Source of the DNA: Streptomyces scopuliridis RB72
GTDB lineage: Bacteria > Actinomycetota > Actinomycetes > Streptomycetales > Streptomycetaceae
Length of the DNA stretch: 64,000 nt
Reading direction: 5' to 3'
Assembly: GCF_000718095.1 (NCBI RefSeq)
Contig: NZ_JOEI01000030.1
Location: 29,740 to 93,739 of the forward strand
Below the pieces are notes generated by a model. That model was not told the DNA's origin, did no database searches, and was given only the letters and a program-made list of their open reading frames with translations. Below, piece after piece: positions 25,552-33,592 of this stretch (position 1 is the stretch's first letter; every line of letters starts with the position of its first letter). The position numbers and the translations under genes are program-made.

Positions 25552-28500
25552 ATGCCCGGCTTCACGCATCTGCACACCGTCTCCGGGTACTCCTCGCGGT
25601 ACGGGGCCTCCCACCCGGAGCGGCTGGCCGCGCGCGCCGCCGAGCGGGGCATGGACGCCCTCGCCCTGACCGACCGCGACACCCTCGCGGGCGCGGTCCG
25701 CTTCGCCAGGGCATGCGCCGCGGAGGGGATACGGCCGCTCTTCGGGGTGGAGCTGGCGGTGGGCGAGCGGGCGCGCGAGGCGGGCCCGGCCGGACGCAGG
25801 CGTACGCCCGTGCGCGGCGGCGCCTTCATCGACGAGTCCGCGCCCCGCGCGGTCTTCCTCGCCCGTGACGGCGCGCGGGGCTGGGCGGAGCTGTGCCGGC
25901 TCATCTCCACCGCGCACGCCTCGGCGGACACCGCTTCGGGTGGCGGCGGGCACGCTCCGGTGGGCGGCGGGCACGTTCCGGGCGGCGGCGGTCCGCTGCT
26001 GCCCTGGCAGGACAATTACGGCTCGGGCCTCACCGTGCTGCTCGGGCCCGACTCCGAGATCGGCCGCGCCCTCGCGGCGGGCCGTCCCGACCGGGCCGCC
26101 CGGCTGCTCGCGCCCTGGCGGGAGATCTACGGCGACGCGCTCCGGCTGGAGGTCGTGCACCACGGGCGTACGGGCACGGGCCCCGGCTCGCTGCGGCATG
26201 CCGCCCGTACCCTCGGCTTCGCCACCGAACAGGGCGTACGCGCGGTGCTCAGCAACGCCGTGCGCTACGCCGACGCCGGGCAGGGCCCGGTCGCCGATGT
26301 CCTCGACGCGGCCCGCCGGCTGGTCCCCATCGACCCGCGCAAGGGGCTGGACAGCGGGGAGCGCTGGCTCAAGGACCCGGCGGGGATGGTACGGACCGCC
26401 GAGCTGGTCGCCGAGGCCGCCGGATTCCGCCGCGACACCGCCCACCGGCTGCTCGCCCTGACCGAGGAGACCGCCGCCGGCTGTCTGGTCGACCCCGTGG
26501 ACGATCTCGGCCTCGGCACCGTCCACTTCCCCGAACCGCGGCTGGTCGGCGCGGACCGCCGTACCGCCGGGCGGGTGCTGCGCTCGCGCTGCGCCGCCGG
26601 GATGGTGCTGCGCGGCTACGACCGGCGCCGCGACCACCGGACGTACTGGGGCAGGATGGACGCCGAGCTGCGCACGATCGAGGAGCTCGGCTTCGCCTCC
26701 TACTTCCTCACGGTCGCCCAAGTCGTGGACGACGTACGGGACATGGGCATCCGGGTCGCCGCGCGCGGCTCCGGCGCGGGCTCCCTGGTCAACCATCTGC
26801 TGGGGATCGCCCACGCCGACCCGGTCGCGCACGGACTGCTGATGGAACGTTTCCTCTCCACCCGCCGGCGCGGACTCCCTGACATCGACATCGATGTGGA
26901 GTCCGCGCGCCGGCTGGAGGTCTACCGGGCGATCCTCGACCGCTTCGGCCCGGAACGGGTCGCGGCCGTCGCCATGCCCGAGACCTACCGGGTGCGTCAT
27001 GCCGTACGGGACGTGGGCGCGGCCCTCTCCATGGACCCGGCCGAGATCGACCGGATCGCCAAGTCCTTCCCGCATATCCGGGCCAGGGACGCCCGCGCCG
27101 CGATGGAGGAACTGCCCGAACTGCGCGAGCTGGCCGGGGAGCTGCGGCGGGACGGGGCGAAGTACGGCCGGCTGTGGGAGCTGGTGGAGGCGCTGGACGC
27201 GCTGCCGCGCGGGGTCGCCATGCACCCGTGCGGAGTGCTGCTCTCGGACGCCTCGCTGCTGCGCCGTACCCCGGTGGTGCCGACCAGCGGCGAGCACTTC
27301 CCCATGTCCCAGTTCGACAAGGAGGACGTCGAGGAGATGGGGCTGCTCAAACTCGATGTGCTGGGCGTACGGATGCAGTCGGCGATGGCGCACGCCGTCG
27401 GGGAGATCGAACGGGCCACCGGCGCGCGGGTGGACATCGACGATCCGGAACAGGTGCCGGAGGGCGACCCCGAGACCTACCGGCTGATCCAGTCCGCCGA
27501 GACCCTGGGCTGCTTCCAGATCGAGTCGCCGGGCCAGCGCGATCTGGTCGGCAGGCTCCAGCCCGCCACCTTCCACGATCTGGTGGTCGATATCTCGCTC
27601 TTCCGGCCGGGGCCGGTGGCCGCCGATATGGTGCGGCCGTTCATCGAGGCCAGACATGGCCGCGCGCCCATCCGCTATCCCCATCCCGACCTGGAGGAAC
27701 CGCTGCGGGAGACCTATGGCGTGGTCGTCTTCCACGAGCAGATCATCCGGATGGTGGACATCATGACCGGCTGCGGCCGGGAGGAGGCGGACAAGGTGCG
27801 GCGCGGGCTGTCCGACCCCGGGTCGGGGGCCGGGATCCGCGCCTGGTTCGAGCAGCGGACGCGGCGGAGGGGATACACACCCGAGGTCATCGCGCGGACC
27901 TGGGAGATCGTCGAGGCGTTCGGCTCGTACGGCTTCTGCAAGGCGCACGCCGTCGCGTTCGCCGTACCGACCTATCAGTCGGCCTGGCTCAAGGCGCACC
28001 ATCCGGCCGCCTTCTACGCCGGGTTGCTCACCCATGATCCGGGGATGTATCCGAAGCGGCTGCTGCTCGCGGACGCGCGGCGGCGGGGGGTGCCGGTGCT
28101 GCCGTTGGATGTGAACCGTTCGACGGTCACTCATAGAATCGAACTGGTGTCTGAGGGTGGGGTATCTGGGGATGGTTTGTCCGGGGGCGGCGTCTGGGGG
28201 GTGCGACTGGCGCTCTCCGACGTCCATGGCATCAGCGAGGCGGAGGCGGCCCGGATCGAGGCGGGACAGCCGTACTCCTCACTGCTGGACTTCTGGCAGC
28301 GGGCCAGACCGGCCCGGCCCGTGGCCGAACGGCTCGCGCAGGTGGGCGCGTTGGACAGGTTCGGCGCCAACCGGCGCGATCTGCTGCTGCATCTGTCCGA
28401 ACTGCACGGAGCGCAGCGGAGAGCGGGGGCGTACGGAGACCAGCTCCCGCTGGAGGGCGGGCGGCGGACCGCCCCCGCCGGGCTGCCCGACCTGGGCGAC

Positions 28501-29115
28501 GCGGAGCGTCTCAGCGCCGAGCTCGGGGTCCTCGGCATGGACGCCTCCCGCCATCTGATGGGAGATCACTACGCGTTCCTGAAGGAGCTGGGAGCGATGT
28601 CGGCCAAGCGGCTGCGGGAGGTGCCGCACGGCAGGACCGTACTGGTCGCGGGCGCCAAGGTGGCGACCCAGACGCCGCCCATCCGCTCCGGCAAGCGGGT
28701 CATCTTCACGACGCTGGACGACGGTACGGGCCTGGTCGATCTGGCCTTCTTCGACGACAGCCACGAGGCGTGCGCGCATACCGTCTTCCACTCCTGGCTG
28801 CTGCTGGTGCGCGGGGTGGTGCAGCGGCGCGGTCCGCGGAGTCTGAGCGTGGTGGGCGCGGCGGCCTGGAACCTGGCGGAGCTGGTGGAACTGCGCGAGA
28901 AGGGCGGGCTGGACGCGGTCGCGGCCGCGCTGGACGCGCCCCCGGCACCGGCGGCCCCGGTGTCGCCTTCCGGTGGTCCTTCAGGGGACGACGGCCGGCG
29001 CATCCAGATGCCCACGGGCTACGAGATGAACCCTTGGTCGGACCTCAAGCCACCCGGCGAAGGGCTGCCGACCGGACGGAAGTTGTGGCACTCCAGCCCG
29101 GGGAGCGCGGGATGA
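25552..29115 (+). CDS. dnaE2: Error-prone DNA polymerase III alpha subunit DnaE2
   Basis: The 1187-residue C-family polymerase has an N-terminal PHP domain (FTHLHTVSGYSSRYGASHPE). Its catalytic aspartates are D444 and D446 in PDIDIDVE and D602 in LLKLDVLG, followed by TLGCFQIESPGQRDL, typical of DnaE2. A beta-clamp-binding candidate QLPLE is at residues 964-968. DnaE2 performs mutagenic translesion synthesis after DNA damage. The ATG at 25552 follows AGGAGG by 5 bases. Gly-rich insertions occur in the PHP domain (about 25935-25995) and near 28150-28200. A LexA box lies upstream, and the Y-family gene overlaps by four bases. Confidence 0.93.
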   Translation: MPGFTHLHTVSGYSSRYGASHPERLAARAAERGMDALALTDRDTLAGAVRFARACAAEGIRPLFGVELAVGERAREAGPAGRRRTPVRGGAFIDESAPRAVFLARDGARGWAELCRLISTAHASADTASGGGGHAPVGGGHVPGGGGPLLPWQDNYGSGLTVLLGPDSEIGRALAAGRPDRAARLLAPWREIYGDALRLEVVHHGRTGTGPGSLRHAARTLGFATEQGVRAVLSNAVRYADAGQGPVADVLDAARRLVPIDPRKGLDSGERWLKDPAGMVRTAELVAEAAGFRRDTAHRLLALTEETAAGCLVDPVDDLGLGTVHFPEPRLVGADRRTAGRVLRSRCAAGMVLRGYDRRRDHRTYWGRMDAELRTIEELGFASYFLTVAQVVDDVRDMGIRVAARGSGAGSLVNHLLGIAHADPVAHGLLMERFLSTRRRGLPDIDIDVESARRLEVYRAILDRFGPERVAAVAMPETYRVRHAVRDVGAALSMDPAEIDRIAKSFPHIRARDARAAMEELPELRELAGELRRDGAKYGRLWELVEALDALPRGVAMHPCGVLLSDASLLRRTPVVPTSGEHFPMSQFDKEDVEEMGLLKLDVLGVRMQSAMAHAVGEIERATGARVDIDDPEQVPEGDPETYRLIQSAETLGCFQIESPGQRDLVGRLQPATFHDLVVDISLFRPGPVAADMVRPFIEARHGRAPIRYPHPDLEEPLRETYGVVVFHEQIIRMVDIMTGCGREEADKVRRGLSDPGSGAGIRAWFEQRTRRRGYTPEVIARTWEIVEAFGSYGFCKAHAVAFAVPTYQSAWLKAHHPAAFYAGLLTHDPGMYPKRLLLADARRRGVPVLPLDVNRSTVTHRIELVSEGGVSGDGLSGGGVWGVRLALSDVHGISEAEAARIEAGQPYSSLLDFWQRARPARPVAERLAQVGALDRFGANRRDLLLHLSELHGAQRRAGAYGDQLPLEGGRRTAPAGLPDLGDAERLSAELGVLGMDASRHLMGDHYAFLKELGAMSAKRLREVPHGRTVLVAGAKVATQTPPIRSGKRVIFTTLDDGTGLVDLAFFDDSHEACAHTVFHSWLLLVRGVVQRRGPRSLSVVGAAAWNLAELVELREKGGLDAVAAALDAPPAPAAPVSPSGGPSGDDGRRIQMPTGYEMNPWSDLKPPGEGLPTGRKLWHSSPGSAG

Positions 29116-30101
29116 TCCTCTGCATACGGTTCCACTCCGGCCCGGAACTCCAGGGAGGCGGCGGGTCCGGGGCGACGCTGCCCGCGCTGGTCGGGCTGAT
29201 CGAGGACATCAGCCCCGCCGTCCAGGCGCTGCCGCCGGACACCGCGCTCGTCGATGTGCGCGGTGCGGAACGGTACTTCGGGCAGGACGCCGCCGGGATC
29301 GCCTCCGTACTGCGGGTCCGTGCGCTCGCGCACCTCGGCACCGGCTGCACGATCGGGGTGGCCCCCACCCCGATGCTGGCCCGGATGGCCGTGCGGCGCG
29401 CCGCGCCGGGCACGACGCTCGTGGTGGCGGACGACGGGCGCGCGATCGAGCGGTTCCTGGAGCCCGGCCGGGTCGGCGAACTGCCCGGCGTCGGCGCCGC
29501 GACGGCCCGCGCGCTGCGCGCGTACGGACTCGACACCATCGGGAAGACCGCGGCCGTACCGCTGTCCACGCTCCAGCGGATCACCGGGGTGCGGATGGGG
29601 CGTGAACTGTACGAGAAGGCCCACGGGGTGGACCGTACGGGGGTCGCCACGAACGCCGCCGCCCGCTCGCTCGCCGCCGAACGGACCTTCTCCCGCGATG
29701 AACTGGACCAGGAGCGGCACCGCCGCGCGCTGCTCTCGATCACCGAGGAGCTGGGCGTCCGGATGCGCGGCACGGACCAGGTGTGCCGCTCGCTGACCCT
29801 CACCGTGCGGTACGCGGACCGCTCCACGACCACCCGTACGCGCGCGCTGACCGAGCCGACCGCCCACTCGGCGGCGCTCGCCGGCGTCGCGTACCGGATC
29901 CATGAGTCGCTCGGGCTGCAACGGGCGCGGGTACGGGCTCTCTCGGTACGGGCCGAGGGGCTGGTCCCGGCCGAACACGCCACCCATCAGCTGACGCTCG
30001 ACCCGGCGGACGACCGGGCCCGCCGGATCGAGGCGGTGGCGGACCGGGCCCGCGCGAAGTTCGGCCCGCGCGCGATCGTGCCGGGGTCGCTGGCCGCGTA
30101 G
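29112..30101 (+). CDS. Degenerate Y-family polymerase, ImuB-like accessory
   Basis: This 329-residue Y-family relative is co-translated with dnaE2 (ATGA overlap). The first strand is MILCIRFHSG where active polymerases have the catalytic Asp of VDMDCFF. The fingers segment that normally follows is missing, and the second acidic pair appears as PDTALVDV, keeping one Asp but lacking the Glu. Palm remnants, thumb (GELPGVGAATARALRAYGL) and little finger are present, and a clamp-binding pentapeptide QLTLD is at residues 293-297. It probably cannot polymerise and instead docks DnaE2 to the clamp, as ImuB does in mycobacteria; no ImuA' gene is adjacent. Confidence 0.8.
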   Translation: MILCIRFHSGPELQGGGGSGATLPALVGLIEDISPAVQALPPDTALVDVRGAERYFGQDAAGIASVLRVRALAHLGTGCTIGVAPTPMLARMAVRRAAPGTTLVVADDGRAIERFLEPGRVGELPGVGAATARALRAYGLDTIGKTAAVPLSTLQRITGVRMGRELYEKAHGVDRTGVATNAAARSLAAERTFSRDELDQERHRRALLSITEELGVRMRGTDQVCRSLTLTVRYADRSTTTRTRALTEPTAHSAALAGVAYRIHESLGLQRARVRALSVRAEGLVPAEHATHQLTLDPADDRARRIEAVADRARAKFGPRAIVPGSLAA

Positions 30102-30156
30102 CCCTGGTCATGTGTTTTGACCGCATAGTGGTGGACGGCGCCGCGCGTCGCACTTT

Positions 30157-30199
30157 TTACCGACGCGTAACTTCCCTTCTTCTCCTTACTCATGCGTAA
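30157..30199. promoter_or_regulatory. Tandem TTAC-N6-GTAA dyads upstream of the lipase gene
   Basis: Two copies of TTAC-N6-GTAACTTC start at 30157 and 30186, 29 bp apart, and share GCGTAACTTC. They lie 85-127 bases before the lipase ATG. The repeated dyads suggest a dimeric repressor or activator binding twice on nearly the same helix face; the regulator is unknown. Confidence 0.55.
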
Positions 30200-30283
30200 C
30201 TTCATAGCGGAAGCATCTTTGTGGTCCGGGCCACAGGGCTGACAGTCATCGCCATTTCCCTTGAGCCGCAAGGAGATCACACG

Positions 30284-31192
30284 ATGCTGCCCTGGAAGCG
30301 CGCGCTCGGACCACTGACCGCGCTGCTGCTGGCCGCTACATTCCTGGCCACCCCCGCCGTTGCCGCGACCCCCACCGCGGCCCCCACCGCCCCCACTTCC
30401 GTGTCCACCGCCCCCGCTCTCTCCGCGTCGTCGAGCAGTGGCTGGAACGACTACTCCTGCAAGCCCTCGGCCGCCCATCCCCGTCCCGTCGTCCTCGTCC
30501 ACGGCACCCTCGGGAACGCCATCGACAACTGGCTCGGCCTCGCCCCGTATCTGGTGAACCGCGGGTACTGCGTCTTCTCCCTCGACTACGGGCAGCTCCC
30601 CGGCGTCCCGTTCTTCTACGGCCTCGGCCCCATCGACGCCTCGGCCGGGCAGCTCGCCACCTATGTCGACAGGGTTCTCGCGGCCACCGGCGCCGCGAAG
30701 GTCGATGTCGTCGGCCACTCCCAGGGCGGCATGATGCCGCGCTACTACCTGAAGTTCCTCGGCGGGGCGGCGAAGGTGAACGCCCTGGTCGGCCTCGCCC
30801 CCTCCAACCGCGGCAGCACCCTGCTCGGGCTGACCCGGCTGCTGCCGTACTTCCCCGGGGCGGGCGATCTGCTGAACGAGAAGACCCCCGGGCTCGCCGA
30901 CCAGGTGGCCGGATCCGCCTTCCTCACCAAGCTCAACGCGGGTGGTGACACCGTCCCCGGGGTGCGCTACACCGTGATAGCCACCCGGTACGACGAGGTG
31001 GTCACTCCGTACCGGTCACAGTTCCTGACCGGCCCCGACGTACGCAATGTGCTGCTCCAGGATCTGTGCCCGGTCGATCTCTCCGAGCACGTGGCGATCG
31101 GGACGATCGACAGGATCGCCTTCCACGAGGTGAACAACGCGCTCGATCCCGCCCGTGCCACCCCGACCACCTGCGCCTCGGTGATCGGCTGA
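30284..31192 (+). CDS. Secreted lipase/esterase (alpha/beta hydrolase, lipase class 2 type)
   Basis: The 302-residue precursor has a signal peptide ending near LATPAVA (residues 21-27), a Thr/Pro/Ser-rich linker and an alpha/beta-hydrolase domain. The oxyanion-loop motif VVLVHGTLGN precedes the nucleophile elbow GHSQGG with Ser146. Asp and His of the triad are likely in YDEVVTPY and SEHVAIG. Paired cysteines (SCK, GYCVF, LCP, TCAS) fit disulfides in an exported enzyme. It should hydrolyse triacylglycerols or esters outside the cell. The ATG at 30284 follows AAGGAG by 8 bases. Confidence 0.9.
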   Translation: MLPWKRALGPLTALLLAATFLATPAVAATPTAAPTAPTSVSTAPALSASSSSGWNDYSCKPSAAHPRPVVLVHGTLGNAIDNWLGLAPYLVNRGYCVFSLDYGQLPGVPFFYGLGPIDASAGQLATYVDRVLAATGAAKVDVVGHSQGGMMPRYYLKFLGGAAKVNALVGLAPSNRGSTLLGLTRLLPYFPGAGDLLNEKTPGLADQVAGSAFLTKLNAGGDTVPGVRYTVIATRYDEVVTPYRSQFLTGPDVRNVLLQDLCPVDLSEHVAIGTIDRIAFHEVNNALDPARATPTTCASVIG

Positions 31193-31215
31193 TCCGTACC
31201 CCTCGGGGACACACG

Positions 31216-31259
31216 ACTGCCTTCCGCCGCCGGGGAGTTCGCCGGTGGCGGAAGGCAGT
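31216..31259. terminator. Bidirectional hairpin between lipase and LPMO genes
   Basis: An 18-bp stem with one G-U pair (ACTGCCTTCCGCCGCCGG arm) and an 8-base loop separates the convergent lipase and LPMO genes. Confidence 0.8.
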
Positions 31260-31295
31260 GTGCGGAAGGCGGTGTGCGGTGCCGTACGGCGGAGG

Positions 31296-32327
31296 TCAGC
31301 GGCTATGACGCCCGGTCGATACGGCCTTGCGGCGAGCGGTTCCGAAGGTCACCGCGGCGCCGATGGCGAGCGCCGCCGTGCCACCGATCGCGAGGTAGGA
31401 CGTGTTGCTGTCGCCGCCGGTCTCGGCGAGGGTGTCCTGACCGTCGGCGCCCTTCGCTTCGGGGGAGTTGGCGTCGGAGTAGGCGTCGGCGGTGGCATTG
31501 GTGTCCGGCTGCTGCTCCGAGGTCTCCGAGGTCTCCGGGGTGGCCGGGGTGTCCTTCGCCGAGACCTTCGTCGCGTCGGTACCGAGGTCGCCGTGGCCGT
31601 TGTGCTCGACGGTGGACTTCTCCGTACCGTCCGCGATCTTCTCGTCGGTGGGCGCGGAGGCGGCCGGCGCGGCGCCGCCCGCGCCGCCGTTGTCCTGCCC
31701 GAAGACCACGTCGGAGCAGGTATAGAAGGCCTCGGGGCTGTCCGAGCGCTGCCAGATGGAGTAGATCAGATGACGGCCCGACTTGTTCGGGACGACGCCG
31801 TCGAAGACATAGGCGCCGCTCTCCAGCTTCGGGTCGGTGACCTTGAGGAAGGGCTTCTCCTCCAGGTCCGACCACTTCAGCGGCTTGGCCGGGTCATAGC
31901 TGTCCTTGGTGACATACAGCTCGAAGGAGCCGCGGTGCGGCGCGGTCGCCTTGTAGCGGAAGGTGCGGTTGCCCGGTGCCAGCTCGGACGACGGCCAGTC
32001 GCCGCGCGCCAGATCGAGTCCCTTGTACTTGTCCCTGCCCGCGCTGCACAGCTTGCCGTCCGGGATCAACTGCCGGTGGTTCCCCGCGGCGTTGGCGATA
32101 TTGACCTCGTTCCAGTCGTAGAGCGCCTGCGTTCCGCCGGCCGCGACCGCCGCCTTGCACGCCGCCGACCGCGGACTCTCCGGCCCCTCGGCGAAACACG
32201 CGGCGACCCGGCTGACCGGATCGGTCATCGAGCCATGGGCGACGGCCGGCGCGGCGGCGAGCCCGGCCAGCGCGAGCGGAGCGAGGCCGAGGACGACGAT
32301 CCCGGTGGCCGTACGTCGAACGGTCAT
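31296..32327 (-). CDS. Cell-wall-anchored AA10 lytic polysaccharide monooxygenase
   Basis: The 343-residue precursor has a 30-residue signal peptide cut to expose His31 (AVA|HGSMTDP). With His131 (APHRGSFELY) this forms the copper histidine brace of AA10 LPMOs, which oxidatively cleave chitin or cellulose. After the catalytic domain comes a Thr/Glu/Ser/Asp-rich stalk of about 85 residues, then LAETG (300-304), a hydrophobic helix and RRK. This is a class E sortase LAxTG sorting signal, so the enzyme is predicted to be covalently attached to the cell wall rather than released. No carbohydrate-binding module is present. Confidence 0.92.
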   Translation of the reverse strand: MTVRRTATGIVVLGLAPLALAGLAAAPAVAHGSMTDPVSRVAACFAEGPESPRSAACKAAVAAGGTQALYDWNEVNIANAAGNHRQLIPDGKLCSAGRDKYKGLDLARGDWPSSELAPGNRTFRYKATAPHRGSFELYVTKDSYDPAKPLKWSDLEEKPFLKVTDPKLESGAYVFDGVVPNKSGRHLIYSIWQRSDSPEAFYTCSDVVFGQDNGGAGGAAPAASAPTDEKIADGTEKSTVEHNGHGDLGTDATKVSAKDTPATPETSETSEQQPDTNATADAYSDANSPEAKGADGQDTLAETGGDSNTSYLAIGGTAALAIGAAVTFGTARRKAVSTGRHSR

Positions 32328-32758
32328 GAACTGGTTCTCCTTCGGGGCGGCGGCAGCGGGGAGGGGGACAGCCGGAGCGGCAGGTGACCTCCCCGTCGCC
32401 GTACCGCCCCAGCGATCAGCAAACTAGCCGCCCGGAACCGCGGAATCGGCTGTTGGGAGGGGGTGACGGCGATCCTTATGCTCCGCTTAAGGGGGCGCTA
32501 AGAGACCGCTCAGAAAGCCCCTGGGGAAGCCCCCGGGCAGCCCCTGGGGGACGGGCCGTCACACGTGCGCCCGCGCCCCGGGGTCCGGCTCGGGTAGGGT
32601 GACCAGCGCAGTGCGAGCTGTGGACGTATCTACCGAGGGAGGCGAGACCCATTACCGCTGTATCAGGTCGGGTGCTCCCTTCTCACGGCCGCGCGGTCCC
32701 GCAGGCATAGCTGACCGCCAGGGAGTGCCCATCGGCATCCCGAAAGGCTTCCCTTCTC
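32328..32758. other. 431-bp divergent region
   Basis: This lies between the LPMO gene (-) and the PrmC-like gene (+). It has two copies of AGCCCCTGGGG (32516-32526 and 32539-32549) flanking a C/G palindrome, an AT-richer patch with CTTAAG near 32485 that could belong to the LPMO promoter, and a TAGGGT (32595-32600) that could be a -10 for the plus-strand gene, implying a leader of about 150 nt. I recognise no riboswitch or gene in it. Confidence 0.4.
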
Positions 32759-33586
32759 ATGTCAGCTCCTTTGCCGACTCCCTCTCCGTCTTCTTCCGCC
32801 GAGTCCGTCATCGTCACCAGGCTCCGGGCCGTCGGCTGTGTCTTCGCCGAGGACGAGGCGCGGCTGCTCATCTCCACGGCGGCGACGCCGGACGATCTCG
32901 CCGCCATGGTGGACCGGCGCGTCGGTGGTCTGCCCCTTGAACACGTCCTCGGCTGGGCGGAGTTCTGCGGGCTGCGGATCGCCGTGGACCCCGGGGTCTT
33001 CGTGCCCCGCCGCCGTACCGAGTTCCTCGTACGACAGGCAGCCGCCACTACGGCCACCGCCCTCGCCGGGCCCGGAGCCGTGGTGGTCGATCTGTGCTGC
33101 GGCTCGGGCGCGCTGGGCGCGGCGCTGGCCGGGATCCTGGACCGGGCCGAGCTGCACGCCGCCGATATCGACCCGGCCGCGGTGCGCTGCGCCCGGCGCA
33201 ATGTCGCCGCCGTCGGTGGCCGGGTGTACGAGGGCGATCTGTACCGTCCGCTGCCCGCCACGCTGCGGGGCCGCGTGGACGTGCTGCTCGCCAACGTGCC
33301 GTACGTACCCACCGAGGAGGTCGGACTGCTGCCCCCGGAGGCCCGTATCCACGAGGCGCGGGTGGCGCTCGACGGCGGTGCGGACGGGCTCGACGTGCTG
33401 CGGCGGGTGACCGCGGAGGCGCCGCGCTGGCTGGCCCCGGGCGGCAGCCTGCTGGTCGAGACGAGCGAGCGCCAGGCGGCGCGCGCCGTCGAGACCGTCG
33501 CCGGGAGCGGGCTGATCCCACGTGTGGCGCGCTCCGATGAGCTGTATGCCACCGTCGTCGTGGGAACCATGCCCGCCCCCCAGTGA
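32759..33586 (+). CDS. PrmC/HemK-like putative N5-glutamine methyltransferase
   Basis: The 275-residue SAM-dependent methyltransferase has VVVDLCCGSGALGAALAGIL as the SAM-binding motif and ADIDPAAVRCARRN as post-I. The active-site tetrapeptide reads NVPY rather than the usual NPPY of PrmC (LLANVPYVPTEEVGLLPPEA). The preceding PLEHVLGWAEFCGLRIAVDP and VFVPRRRTEFLV match the PrmC N-terminal linker. PrmC methylates the GGQ glutamine of release factors; this looks like the actinobacterial paralogue whose target is unproven. The ATG at 32759 has a weak AAAGG site. It ends 6 bp from the convergent pectate lyase gene, with no hairpin. Confidence 0.8.
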   Translation: MSAPLPTPSPSSSAESVIVTRLRAVGCVFAEDEARLLISTAATPDDLAAMVDRRVGGLPLEHVLGWAEFCGLRIAVDPGVFVPRRRTEFLVRQAAATTATALAGPGAVVVDLCCGSGALGAALAGILDRAELHAADIDPAAVRCARRNVAAVGGRVYEGDLYRPLPATLRGRVDVLLANVPYVPTEEVGLLPPEARIHEARVALDGGADGLDVLRRVTAEAPRWLAPGGSLLVETSERQAARAVETVAGSGLIPRVARSDELYATVVVGTMPAPQ

Positions 33587-33592
33587 GTTCGG

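Noticed and set aside
23992..28227. Very long open frame (about 1400 codons) on the strand opposite dnaE2 and the protease gene
   Set aside because: It is antisense to well-supported genes, has low-complexity Arg/Gly/Ala-rich translation and no ribosome site. It arises from the high-GC codon pattern.
32599..32940. Frame upstream of the PrmC-like gene, considered as an N-terminal extension or leader gene
   Set aside because: It is in a different frame from the methyltransferase and shows no coding bias; the ATG at 32759 gives the normal family N-terminus.
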